This document shows positions 7,080 to 14,661 of a DNA stretch of 52,684 nucleotides, piece after piece; position 1 is the first letter of the stretch; every line of letters begins with the position of its first letter. Origin of the DNA: an uncultured Burkholderiales bacterium (GTDB taxonomy: Bacteria > Pseudomonadota > Gammaproteobacteria > Burkholderiales > Burkholderiaceae_C); NCBI GenBank assembly GCA_903916355.1, contig CAIWWN010000003.1:1-52684 (forward strand), written 5' to 3'. The translations under genes were made by a program, and so were the position numbers. The notes under the pieces are model-generated. The model had not been told where the DNA came from. It saw only the letters and a list, made by a program, of their open reading frames with translations, and did no database searches.

Positions 7080-7724
7080 TCAACAAGCCTCCATTCGCAC
7101 CAGCCCAGGTGTGGGCAAGGCGTTGAACGGGTTGAGATCGTCCGCTCGATTGCGTTCCATATAAATGCACTTGTTGCCGTTGCGCAGTCGCAATCGCCCA
7201 TCACCCAGACGCTCTTCGATCCAACTGCCGCCGCCCAACGCATTGGCAATACGGCTTTCCACCGTCAGCGGTTGACGGCGCCCGGCGCCTGCCTCTATGG
7301 CTGGGTGACGCGTTGCGCTCTGAGACTCCCAACCCTTGGGCAACTGCAAGTTCAATGGCGCAGAAGATTCCGCACTGATAGCGGCACCGACAGCCTCTCG
7401 GGGTAGCTCCACAACCAAGGGGGCCGCAGCCAGCGCCGGGCTCACAGGCGATGGCTTGATAGATGCGGCAAGAGTCGACTCACGTTCGGGCTGTCGTTGC
7501 ACGTCTAGGCGTGTGCTGAGCTTTGCAGGGTCAACTGTGTCTTGCATTAGAAACACTGTGACGGCCTTGCGAGTCGCAGTCTGTCGCTGTTGCGAATGGG
7601 GCATTTGCATCAACAACCACGCCGCGGTGATGTGCAGCAATACGACGCCCATCACAGTGAGAAATTTTCTCGAGGATGGCCAGACCGGGAATTGCGGGAG
7701 ACCGTGATGGCGCACTAAATTCAT
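7080..7724 (-). CDS. Membrane-anchored hypothetical protein
   Basis: About 214 residues, family not recognised. One transmembrane helix near the N-terminus (FLTVMGVVLLHITAAWLLM, residues 22-40), then a Pro/Ala/Ser-rich linker, then a compact C-terminal domain (about 155-214) with GGGSWIEERLGDGRLRLRNGNKC and a final Cys. It has the build of a TonB-like or periplasm-facing anchored protein, but no TonB motif is clear. ATG 7724 is preferred over TTG 7730. It is the only gene on this strand here; an AT-rich stretch at 7745-7800 would serve as its promoter. Confidence 0.65.
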   Translation of the reverse strand: MNLVRHHGLPQFPVWPSSRKFLTVMGVVLLHITAAWLLMQMPHSQQRQTATRKAVTVFLMQDTVDPAKLSTRLDVQRQPERESTLAASIKPSPVSPALAAAPLVVELPREAVGAAISAESSAPLNLQLPKGWESQSATRHPAIEAGAGRRQPLTVESRIANALGGGSWIEERLGDGRLRLRNGNKCIYMERNRADDLNPFNALPTPGLVRMEAC

Positions 7725-8052
7725 TGGCAATGTGTTTCTAGAAAGTTGAAAATAATAATATTAATTATTTCATTTTTCCTGGGTTATATCTTTAATTTTC
7801 CCCATACGGCCAACAAGCCTGAGAATGCTGCACACAGAGTCTGCTGGTCACGACCCACATATGGCTTTGACCGGCTGTGAGAATTGACTCAGTTTCAATG
7901 ATCCACGCGGCCAACCGCTTTCACGAAAATCGAAATCATGGAGCGCTCCTTTGAGGTGGTTTTTTACTTTCATATCCCAGCGAGCGAGCCTGCGAAATGT
8001 ACTTTGCCGGCCTGAATCCGAGACCGTAAAAAGCACATGCGCATCAATTTTT
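7725..8052. other. Intergenic stretch
   Basis: About 330 bp between the hypothetical membrane protein (-) and vapB (+). The left third (7745-7800) is strongly AT-rich and probably carries the promoter of the - strand gene. I see no recognisable gene or RNA in the rest. A short - strand open frame here (8087 down to 7848) matches no family I know. Confidence 0.6.
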
Positions 8053-8069
8053 GTATATACTGTATATAC
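8053..8069. promoter_or_regulatory. Tandem palindrome, candidate VapBC operator/promoter
   Basis: Two copies of the self-complementary octamer GTATATAC separated by one T, 21 bp upstream of the vapB start. TATACT occurs twice within it and could be the -10 element, so repressor bound here would block transcription. The strong AAGGAG ribosome site of vapB is at 8079-8084. VapBC complexes typically autoregulate through such palindromes. Confidence 0.65.
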
Positions 8070-8089
8070 TTTGAATTCAAGGAGCACTC

Positions 8090-8362
8090 ATGCTGACACG
8101 CGTATTCAAGAGCGGCAACTCGCTGGCCGTGCGCATCCCCAAAGAATTGGGGTTTGTCGACGCGGCCCAAGATGTGGAGGTCGAGCGCGTCGGTAACACC
8201 TTGGTCCTGCGTCTGGTGGCTCAGGAGACCTTGGCCGACATTGGGAGCGTCTTTGGAATGTTCAGCCCGGAGTTCATGGCCGAGGGGCGTGAGTTCCATG
8301 AAGAGCAGGAGCGTGATTGGCATGCAACGCCCGCACCGATGGCAACAACCGGGCAAGGCTGA
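8090..8362 (+). CDS. vapB: VapB antitoxin (AbrB/SpoVT fold)
   Basis: 90 residues. The N-terminal swapped-hairpin DNA-binding domain shows MLTRVFKSGNSLAVRIPKEL; the C-terminal tail (about 48-80) is acidic and would wrap the toxin. It neutralises the VapC ribonuclease and represses its own operon. It stops 2 bp before the vapC start. The start is supported by AAGGAG at 8079-8084. Confidence 0.93.
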   Translation: MLTRVFKSGNSLAVRIPKELGFVDAAQDVEVERVGNTLVLRLVAQETLADIGSVFGMFSPEFMAEGREFHEEQERDWHATPAPMATTGQG

Positions 8363-8364
8363 CC

Positions 8365-8769
8365 ATGCGCTACATGCTCGACACCAACATCTGCATTTAC
8401 CTCATCAAAAACCATCCGCCCCAGGTGTTGCGCCGGCTGGAAGCCCTGAACCAGGGTGATGCCGTGATGTCGGTGGTGACCTACGCTGAGCTGCGCGCAG
8501 GCCTGGAAATGCAATCCCTGAACAGGGCGCAGGACGAACGCGCCCTGTTGCTTTTGGTCAGCCGAATTCCCGTGTTGCCATTCACGCAATCTGATGCCGA
8601 AAGCTTTGGCGTGCTGAGAGCGGCTGTTCGCGACAGAAGCCGCAATGCCATGGACTGGTTGATCGCAGCGCATGCCGTGAATTCAGGCGTGATGCTGGTG
8701 ACCAACAATGAGGCAGACTTCAAAGACTACCCGGGGCTCGTTGTTGAGAACTGGGCGCTCAGGACCTAA
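8365..8769 (+). CDS. vapC: VapC toxin (PIN-domain ribonuclease)
   Basis: 134 residues from ATG 8365; a longer frame from 8317 would overlap vapB and is not used. PIN-domain acidic residues are visible: Asp6 (MLDTNICIYLI), Glu42 (TYAELRAG), Asp97 (AMDWLIAAHA) and Asp119 (NEADFKD). VapC toxins cut tRNA or rRNA. All key residues are present, so this module looks functional. Confidence 0.94.
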   Translation: MRYMLDTNICIYLIKNHPPQVLRRLEALNQGDAVMSVVTYAELRAGLEMQSLNRAQDERALLLLVSRIPVLPFTQSDAESFGVLRAAVRDRSRNAMDWLIAAHAVNSGVMLVTNNEADFKDYPGLVVENWALRT

Positions 8770-8785
8770 GAGCTGAGTGCACGCG

Positions 8786-9097
8786 TCAAGGCGCCAGATG
8801 GATCGGCTGCGCCACCAAACGCACGCCCAACGCAGCGCAAACGCGACTGATCGTCTCGAAGCGCGGTTTGCTCCCAGGGCGAAGCGCTTTGTACAGCGCC
8901 TCCCTTGCGATACCGGAATCCTTCGCTACCTGTGTCATTCCGCGCGCACGCGCAATGTCACCTATCGCAGCGGCCAATAGCGCCGGATCGTTCTCTTCCA
9001 GCACGTTGGTCAGATAGGCGGCCACCTCCTCTTCCGTGCTCAAGTATTCGGCTGCATCAAACTCTTGGAGTTCGGACAACTTCAATTTTTTGCTCAT
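8786..9097 (-). CDS. HigA-type addiction module antitoxin (HTH)
   Basis: 103 residues from ATG 9097 (an overlapping TTG at 9103 is less likely). It matches the 'probable addiction module antidote' family: L.LSELQEFDAAEYLSTEEEVAAYL in the first 35 residues, then an HTH with AIGDIARARGMTQVAKDSGIAREALYKAL. It lies 2 bp behind the toxin stop, toxin-first order as in higBA. It ends head-to-head with vapC. With the toxin gene broken, this antitoxin may be only an autoregulator now. Confidence 0.88.
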   Translation of the reverse strand: MSKKLKLSELQEFDAAEYLSTEEEVAAYLTNVLEENDPALLAAAIGDIARARGMTQVAKDSGIAREALYKALRPGSKPRFETISRVCAALGVRLVAQPIHLAP

Positions 9098-9099
9098 AG

Positions 9100-9399
9100 T
9101 CAATCTTCCAATGTCTTGACCAGCGCAATGGCTCGCCGAATGTCGGCCTGCTGAGTGGACTTGTAGCCACCGCCCAGCATCACGATCAACAGCTCACCAT
9201 GCTGGATGTAGTACATGCGCCAGCCTGGCCCAAAATGTTCACGCATCTCAAACACACCTTCGCCTGCTTTTTCCACGTCACCCAAATTGCCAAGCTGGGC
9301 CTTGCGCAACCGTTTGATGAGACGCTGACGCGTCAAACTGTCCTTCAGGCTCTTGAGCCAAGTTGAAAACTCATCGAGTTATTTCACCTTGTAGGTCAT
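9100..9399 (-). pseudogene. HigB/RelE-type toxin (Gp49-like), nonsense codon at position 7
   Basis: From ATG 9399 the frame reads MTYKVK, then TAA (9381-9379), then LDEFSTWLKSLKD and on without interruption to ..IRRAIALVKTLED. The whole 99-residue span has the normal length and sequence of the addiction-module killer family, with F..WL..LKD near the N-terminus and GPGWRMYY and GGGYKSTQ later. A C-to-T change at a Gln codon explains the stop. A TTG at 9336 could give a 78-residue product lacking the first helix, probably inactive. The toxin appears to have been switched off while its antitoxin was kept. Confidence 0.85.
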
Positions 9400-9405
9400 G
9401 TCGAA

Positions 9406-9427
9406 TTTGTAATCGAATGATTACAAA
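9406..9427. promoter_or_regulatory. Perfect 22-bp palindrome, candidate HigA operator
   Basis: Arms TTTGTAATC (9406-9414) and GATTACAAA (9419-9427), perfectly complementary, 4-nt spacer. It lies 6 bp upstream of the toxin ATG at 9399, where the antitoxin would bind to repress its own operon. It is not followed by a T-run on the - strand and is in the wrong place for a terminator of that operon. Confidence 0.7.
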
Positions 9428-9443
9428 AATCAACTCCGGAACG

Positions 9444-10103
9444 TCACTTATTCAATTGCGCGACCACACTCTGAACGCCCAGAATTGGGCTTGAAAAAAT
9501 TGGGATTTCCAAATCATTCAGGCGCTGTGCGGCTGGCGCCATAGAAGCCTGGGCCAACACGATCACATGGGCCGTGTGCGGCGCCGCAGCGCTGATGGCG
9601 GCAGAAACTGCTTCGATATAGGCGGTGCGATCGCCCCTCAAGAAATGAGCCCAAGCACCTTCGGTGACAAGATACTCAACTTCGATCTCAGCGCCCAATG
9701 CGAAGGCAGACTCGTCGAGAAGTCTTTTTGTAGGGCCAAGCGTACTTTCAAGCGCTGCGACGAGCAGTATTTTGGGACCCTGCCTGACCGCCTCATCAGC
9801 CATAGCGCGGTCAATCCGAACTGGAACGAATAGGCCATTGGTCGGAGTTCTCTCTGCTGCCCCACCAATGGTTGAGCAAGTGCAGACAACGATGGAAGCG
9901 CCTGTTGAAGCGGCTCTTGCCATCGCTTCTTGTACGCGCGTGACTAAAGCCGGATGATCTGCACCCATTCGCTGTGCATCGACCAACAGATCTTCTTCTA
10001 CAAAGTGCTCAACCTTCAAACCAGGATGAATTGCGTTGATCAGCCCTTCAAATGTCTCGACATGAACTGGCGACGTGTGAACAAATGCAATGTGTTTCTG
10101 CAT
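9444..10103 (-). CDS. Asp/Glu racemase-superfamily protein
   Basis: 219 residues from ATG 10103. The Asp/Glu/hydantoin racemase fold is indicated by VCTCSTIGG (Cys74/Cys76, residues 71-80), where the first catalytic cysteine of the family lies, and by IPIFSSPILGVQ at the end. The second catalytic cysteine expected in the C-terminal half is not obvious; that position reads VLAQASMA. It may therefore be a decarboxylase- or isomerase-like member rather than a two-base racemase. It starts 14 bp after the NiCoT gene stop, so it is likely cotranscribed, although no functional link is clear. Confidence 0.78.
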   Translation of the reverse strand: MQKHIAFVHTSPVHVETFEGLINAIHPGLKVEHFVEEDLLVDAQRMGADHPALVTRVQEAMARAASTGASIVVCTCSTIGGAAERTPTNGLFVPVRIDRAMADEAVRQGPKILLVAALESTLGPTKRLLDESAFALGAEIEVEYLVTEGAWAHFLRGDRTAYIEAVSAAISAAAPHTAHVIVLAQASMAPAAQRLNDLEIPIFSSPILGVQSVVAQLNK

Positions 10104-10116
10104 CGCCGTTGACCCC

Positions 10117-10932
10117 TCAGGCCCTGAGCGGCCGCTGCACAACCCAGCGGCTCACGCCATACAGCACCAACAGCGTAGCCGTCACACTCAGCCCCATCCA
10201 GGCGCCCCACTCCTCCAACAAGGTGGCCAAAAGGGGCAGATGCTGGCTGCCGTGGCTGACCAGCACCACGACCAAGGCCAAGGCGCCGACCACGCCGCTC
10301 ATCCAGCGCCCAACCTGAAGCGCCAGGTACTCGCTGCGCTGCACCAGCGTGTGCGTGAGCCAGCCATTGGCGGTGTCGGCCAAGACCATGCCAACACCAA
10401 AACCCACCGCCAGCAGCAGCACCACGCCAAAGCCGCCAAGCTCATGGCCCTTGGCCGCCATCAGGCCGGCTTGGGCCAAGGCGTCAAAAGAAATGGCAAA
10501 GGCAAAACCCACGCCCAAAGGGTGAGCCAACGGGCCCAGAACCCGCATGATCAGGCGCTGCGCAGGGCTGGTGCCGTGCGTGTGCGGGTGGCCGAGCCAG
10601 CATTGGCGCAGGTTGGCAAAGGCCAGCCACAGCAAAAAGGCGGTGGACAGCCACAAGCCGGTCGACTCCAGCCACTGCGGCAGTTCAACGTCTTGCCAGT
10701 AGAAAACCAGGGTGACCAAAAAGATATTCAGGCTGTGACCGCAAGCGAATTGAAAACCGGCCAAACGCGCCACGCCAAAGGCTGGGGGTTGGAGCTTGGA
10801 GTTCGTGCGGTAGCGCATGCGCGTCAAGCCGTCCACAGCGGCAATGTGGTCCGGGTCCAACCCATGGCGAAAGCCCAGCGCGGTGAGCAAGCCCAAGGTG
10901 ACCCAAAGAGAAGTTGAAGCCGAGGCGTCCAT
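10117..10932 (-). CDS. NiCoT-family nickel/cobalt transporter (HoxN/NixA type)
   Basis: 271 residues, about seven to eight transmembrane helices. It carries the family signature in the second helix, FRHGLDPDHIAAVD (HX4DH; His23, Asp28, His29), and GHSLNIFLVT and AFAISFDALAQAG farther on. It imports Ni2+ or Co2+. No urease, hydrogenase or cobalamin gene is in the window, so which metalloenzyme it serves cannot be told. Confidence 0.9.
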   Translation of the reverse strand: MDASASTSLWVTLGLLTALGFRHGLDPDHIAAVDGLTRMRYRTNSKLQPPAFGVARLAGFQFACGHSLNIFLVTLVFYWQDVELPQWLESTGLWLSTAFLLWLAFANLRQCWLGHPHTHGTSPAQRLIMRVLGPLAHPLGVGFAFAISFDALAQAGLMAAKGHELGGFGVVLLLAVGFGVGMVLADTANGWLTHTLVQRSEYLALQVGRWMSGVVGALALVVVLVSHGSQHLPLLATLLEEWGAWMGLSVTATLLVLYGVSRWVVQRPLRA

Positions 10933-11009
10933 GGTGTGAGGATTTTGACTTTCATCATACCGCCTCGGCGCGGGGCTCTGCGCTCAGACGCCCTGCCTAG
11001 CGGCGCGAT

Positions 11010-12392
11010 TTATGCGGCTCGCGTCAAGCTCTGCAGCACGGCTTTCAGGTCGGGTTGCGCGGCCAAGTTCATGCACAAGTCCCAGGCTTGGTTGGACTGC
11101 GCCAGGCCGATGATGGGTGCGCTTTGGTCGACAAACTTGGCTTTGAGCAGTTCACCGGTCATGGGCTTTTCCAAGCTGCCGATGGCGCGCTCGATGAAGA
11201 TGTGCAGTCTGCGGCCATCGGTGGTCTCTATCGTCACGTCCACCGAGGCTTCGTGGATCGCGCGGTCGACGATCAGCTCCACGCGGTCGCGCAAGGCGAT
11301 GGTGGTGGGTGACAAGACCATCTCGTCAGAATATTCATGCTCGCCCGCTTGGCCTTTGAGGATGGCCACCGCGCAAGAATGGAACACGCTGAACTTGCTC
11401 TCCAAACCGGTTTGCGGGGTTTTCTTGCCGGTCAGCTCTTGCACCAGCGGGTGGGCGCGCACGGTGATGCGGGTGATTTGATCGGCCGTCAAACCGTGCT
11501 GGTTGCGCAGTTGCACGCAGGCGTCGATGGCGGGGTGAATCACGATGCCGCAAGCAAAAGGCTTGTAGGTGTTGAGCGCGATTTCCCAGGTCTGGCCCAG
11601 GTTCTCGGTGATTTCAGCCCAGTCGGTTTTGTCAGAGAACACTTGCATCAGGCCGCGCGGCGCTTCCAGCGCGCGGTGCGAGGCGGTGAAGCCGTGACGC
11701 GCCATCAAGGCCGACATCAGGCCGGCTTTGGCCGCGGCGCCGGGGTGGAAAGGTTTGGTCATGGTGCCAAACTGCTCGCGCAAACCGACCGGCTGCGAAG
11801 CCGCAATGCCCAGCGCCATTTGCGTGTGCGCCGCGTCCAGGCCGAGCAAACGCGAGCACGCTGCAGCGCTGCCCAACATGCCGGTCGAGCCGGTGATGTG
11901 CCAGCCGCGGTCGTAGTGGTGCGGGTACACCGCGTTGCCCACGCGGCAAGACACTTCCACGCCCAACACCAAGGCGTCAATCACCTGACGGCCAGAGGCG
12001 CCAATGTGCTCGCCCAGCGCCAGCACCGCCGAAGCCACAGGGCCTGCGGGGTGGATGATGGTTTTCAGGTGCGTGTCGTCAAAGTCAAAAGTGTGCGAGC
12101 TGATGCCGTTGATCAAGGCGGCGTTGGCCATGTCGACCCGTTCGCTGCGGCCCAGCAAAGCGGCTTGCGGTGCGGGCTCCAGCTCTTGCACAGCGGCCAA
12201 GGCGGCTTGCACGGTTTCATGGGTGCTCGGACCCACCGCGCAACCGGCCCAGTTGGCAAAGGTGCGGTGCGCTTGCTGCTCGACCTCGTCGCTCCAGCCT
12301 TTGGAAGGATGGGTGGCAACGAAGTGGGCCAAGAGCGCCGTCACAGCGGGGGCATGGGCGTCTGCTGTGACGGTAGTGTTGCGTGCGGTCAT
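11010..12392 (-). CDS. MmgE/PrpD family protein (2-methylcitrate dehydratase / cis-aconitate decarboxylase fold)
   Basis: 460 residues, full family length. Helical N-terminal half with NGISSHTFDFDDTHLKTIIHPAGPV (about 98-122) and SQPVGLREQFGTMTKPFHPGAA, both highly typical; the C-terminal lid follows from about 270. No prpB or prpC lies nearby, so a methylcitrate-cycle role is unlikely; many members act on other branched or cyclic acids. A strong palindrome lies in its promoter at 12444-12465 and a GntR gene lies upstream on the same strand. Confidence 0.9.
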   Translation of the reverse strand: MTARNTTVTADAHAPAVTALLAHFVATHPSKGWSDEVEQQAHRTFANWAGCAVGPSTHETVQAALAAVQELEPAPQAALLGRSERVDMANAALINGISSHTFDFDDTHLKTIIHPAGPVASAVLALGEHIGASGRQVIDALVLGVEVSCRVGNAVYPHHYDRGWHITGSTGMLGSAAACSRLLGLDAAHTQMALGIAASQPVGLREQFGTMTKPFHPGAAAKAGLMSALMARHGFTASHRALEAPRGLMQVFSDKTDWAEITENLGQTWEIALNTYKPFACGIVIHPAIDACVQLRNQHGLTADQITRITVRAHPLVQELTGKKTPQTGLESKFSVFHSCAVAILKGQAGEHEYSDEMVLSPTTIALRDRVELIVDRAIHEASVDVTIETTDGRRLHIFIERAIGSLEKPMTGELLKAKFVDQSAPIIGLAQSNQAWDLCMNLAAQPDLKAVLQSLTRAA

Positions 12393-12443
12393 TGGAGGGG
12401 AACCCTTGCGAGAAATGAAAACAAGGGCGCATCATAAAACGAT

Positions 12444-12465
12444 TGCCAACTGTCAACAGTTGGCA
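12444..12465. promoter_or_regulatory. Perfect 22-bp palindrome in the mmgE/prpD-like promoter
   Basis: TGCCAACTGT and ACAGTTGGCA, perfect 10-bp arms with a CA centre, in the 102-bp gap between gntR and the mmgE-like gene. The TGT-CA-ACA core resembles the GT..AC half-site pattern bound by GntR/FCD regulators. Probably the operator through which the neighbouring GntR protein controls the mmgE-like gene. Confidence 0.6.
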
Positions 12466-12494
12466 GGCGTATTTCTCGCTCGTTGAGCGCTTCG

Positions 12495-13217
12495 TTAACG
12501 CCCCACCACCAAGCGCATCGCGGGCATGACTTGCTCGGCTTCGCTGCGCCGCTCCAGCGCTTGGCGCATGTTCATTTGCGCGACTTCGGTGTGTTCTTCT
12601 GCCAAGGCTTGGGCGCGCGCGCCCTCGCCGCGGCGCAAGGCATCGAGCAGCATGTGGTGTTGTCGGTGCGCATACATCATCCAGTCGCGGTCCTTGACCA
12701 TCGCGCCTTGCATGGGCAACATGGCCGAGGCCGGCGCGAAAGGCAGTTTGTCGTTCATTGCGATGGCGCGTTGCAGTGCCCGGTTGCCACTGGCTTCAAG
12801 GATCAGGGCGTGAAAGCGATCGTTCATGCTGACGTAGCGCGCATAGTCTTGGAGGGACAAGGTGCTGGAGGCCAACGCCAGGTCACCTTCGTCAAGGCAA
12901 GATTGCAAGTCCATGGCCACTTGCCGCGATAAACCGTGCTCGGCCACCAACCTGGCCGCCATGCCCTCGAGCAAACCGCGCACGGCAATCGCATCTGTCA
13001 CCTCGCGCACCGAAAACTGGCGCACCACAAAGCCGCCCGTGTCATTGGCTTGCACAAGGCCCTCTTGCTCCAAGGTGACCAGCGCGGCGCGAACGGGCGT
13101 GCGCGATGAACCCAGAAGCTCGGCAATTTGCTGCTCTGCCAAACGGCGTCCAGGCTCGAACTCACCACGCAAAATGCATTCGCGCAACTGCAGTAAAACG
13201 GTTTCTTGCAAACTCAT
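12495..13217 (-). CDS. GntR-family regulator (FadR/FCD subfamily)
   Basis: 240 residues from ATG 13217. An in-frame extension to 13466 runs over the divergent Rieske gene and is rejected. The winged helix spans about 5-70 (RRLAEQQIAELLGSSRTPVRAALVTLEQEGLV); the all-helical FCD effector domain spans about 78-220 (MNDRFHALILEASGN, with metal-binding His candidates). It is divergent from the Rieske/GS-like operon with only 64 bp between starts, and a GGTATACC-core palindrome lies in that gap. It is the most likely local regulator of that operon and of the mmgE-like gene downstream. Confidence 0.92.
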   Translation of the reverse strand: MSLQETVLLQLRECILRGEFEPGRRLAEQQIAELLGSSRTPVRAALVTLEQEGLVQANDTGGFVVRQFSVREVTDAIAVRGLLEGMAARLVAEHGLSRQVAMDLQSCLDEGDLALASSTLSLQDYARYVSMNDRFHALILEASGNRALQRAIAMNDKLPFAPASAMLPMQGAMVKDRDWMMYAHRQHHMLLDALRRGEGARAQALAEEHTEVAQMNMRQALERRSEAEQVMPAMRLVVGR

Positions 13218-13246
13218 GCCCCTGACTGTACACTGAATCAAAATTT

Positions 13247-13256
13247 CGGTATACCG
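13247..13256. promoter_or_regulatory. Palindrome CGGTATACCG, candidate GntR operator
   Basis: Perfect 10-bp palindrome midway between the divergent starts of gntR (13217) and the Rieske oxygenase gene (13282). FCD-type GntR proteins commonly bind GGTATACC-like sites. It would overlap promoters in both directions. Confidence 0.55.
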
Positions 13257-13281
13257 TTTTTGAAATTCAGAGGGCATCCCC

Positions 13282-14661
13282 ATGAAAGCAGAGCAAAACG
13301 AACTGTTGACCCGCATTGGGCCCGGCACACCATGTGGCGCCTTGTTGCGGCAGTACTGGCAACCTGTGGCCTTGCTGGACGAGTTTGACCCCCTCTTGGA
13401 GCCGCGCATGGCGGAACGCCCCATGAAGGCCGTCCGCCTGATGGGACAAGACCTGGTGCTTTTCAAAGACGAACAGAGCCGCTGGGGTTTGATAGACCGC
13501 GACTGTCCGCACCGCGGCGCCGACTTGGCTTTTGGCCGGCATGAAGGCGATGGCGTTCGCTGCCCCTTTCATGGCTGGAAATTCGACGTGTCAGGCCAAT
13601 GCCTGGAAACGCCGGGCGAGCCCGTGGGCAGCAAACTGTGTGAACGCGTCAAGCAACGCAGTTACCCGGTGATGGAGCAAAGCGGGGTGCTGTTTGCCTG
13701 GATGGGCGAAGAAGGCAAAGCGCCACCGTTTCCAAAGTTTGATTGTTTTGCTGCGCCAGCTAGCCATGTATTTGCTTTTAAGGGCATGTGGCAATGCAAT
13801 TGGCTGCAGGCCTTCGAGGTCGGCATCGATCCGTCGCACACCTCTTTTTTACACCGCTTTTTGAACGACGAATCACTGGAAGGCATCGGCGACAACCCGG
13901 GCGGCAAACAATTTCGCAGTGCCAGTGCGGGCGAGTTCAACGGCGAGCGCTGGCCCATGACGCGCATCATGCGCGAGTTCTGCCAGCCCGAGATCAGCTT
14001 TGAGCAAAAACCATGGGGCTTGCAACTCACCACCTTGCGGCCCATGACCGAGGACTTGACGCATGTGCGGGTGACGCATGAAATTTTTCCGCAGACTTTT
14101 GTGATCCCGCTTTCGGAGACACTCACCATCACCCAGATGCATGTGCCGATCGATGACACGCACACCTACTGGTACTCGTTCTTCACCAGTTTTGCCGGCC
14201 CTGTGGACAAACAAGCCATGCGTAACCAACGCACACAGTACATACCGCCGCCCCTGTACATCCCCCAATCGGGACGCCACAACGACTGGGGTTTTAACCC
14301 GCAAGAGCAACGCGAGTCGACCTATCTTGGCATGGGTGAAGACGATATCAATGTCCACGACCAATGGGCGGTAGAGAGCATGGGCGCTATTCAGGACCGC
14401 ACCCGCGAACACCTGGGCACCACAGACAAAGTGATCATGGCCAACCGCCGCATTTTGCTGCAGGCCATTGCCACGGTTCAGGCGGGTGGGTCTGCGCCTT
14501 TCATGGCCAACCCTGCAGAGTCCGCACACCAACAAGGACCCGACACCGTTGATGGCATTGCACCTGCAGGCACTTGGAACACCTGGTGGAAAGCCAGAGT
14601 TCAGGCCAAGCGCGATGGGGCGCCGTGGACTCAGCATCACAAAGACAAAGTGCCGGCGTGA
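13282..14661 (+). CDS. Rieske non-heme iron oxygenase, large (alpha) subunit
   Basis: 459 residues. Rieske 2Fe-2S centre: Cys75-Pro-His77 and Cys94-Pro-Phe-His97 within CPHRG and CPFHGWK. Mononuclear iron site: NWLQAFEVGIDPSHTSFLHR, with bridging Asp183 and His186/His191. The single-subunit-type C-terminal domain resembles the phthalate 4,5-dioxygenase / o-demethylase group. It inserts oxygen into an aromatic or N/O-methylated substrate using electrons relayed by a ferredoxin. The first gene of the operon; its TGA overlaps the GTG start of the GS-like gene. A ferredoxin follows two genes on, but no ferredoxin reductase is in the window. No separate beta subunit is present, as expected for this group. 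Confidence 0.92.
   Translation: MKAEQNELLTRIGPGTPCGALLRQYWQPVALLDEFDPLLEPRMAERPMKAVRLMGQDLVLFKDEQSRWGLIDRDCPHRGADLAFGRHEGDGVRCPFHGWKFDVSGQCLETPGEPVGSKLCERVKQRSYPVMEQSGVLFAWMGEEGKAPPFPKFDCFAAPASHVFAFKGMWQCNWLQAFEVGIDPSHTSFLHRFLNDESLEGIGDNPGGKQFRSASAGEFNGERWPMTRIMREFCQPEISFEQKPWGLQLTTLRPMTEDLTHVRVTHEIFPQTFVIPLSETLTITQMHVPIDDTHTYWYSFFTSFAGPVDKQAMRNQRTQYIPPPLYIPQSGRHNDWGFNPQEQRESTYLGMGEDDINVHDQWAVESMGAIQDRTREHLGTTDKVIMANRRILLQAIATVQAGGSAPFMANPAESAHQQGPDTVDGIAPAGTWNTWWKARVQAKRDGAPWTQHHKDKVPA

Noticed and set aside
7848-8087. A 79-codon - strand open frame across the vapBC promoter
   Set aside because: It spans the operator palindromes, has no ribosome site and no family resemblance.
11337-12437. 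A 366-codon + strand open frame opposite the MmgE/PrpD gene
   Set aside because: Low-complexity Arg/His/Gly-rich translation, typical of the antisense of a GC-rich gene; the - strand frame is a clear family member.
13218-13466. N-terminal extension of the GntR regulator to 13466
   Set aside because: It would overlap the divergent Rieske gene and has no ribosome site; the winged helix begins right after ATG 13217.
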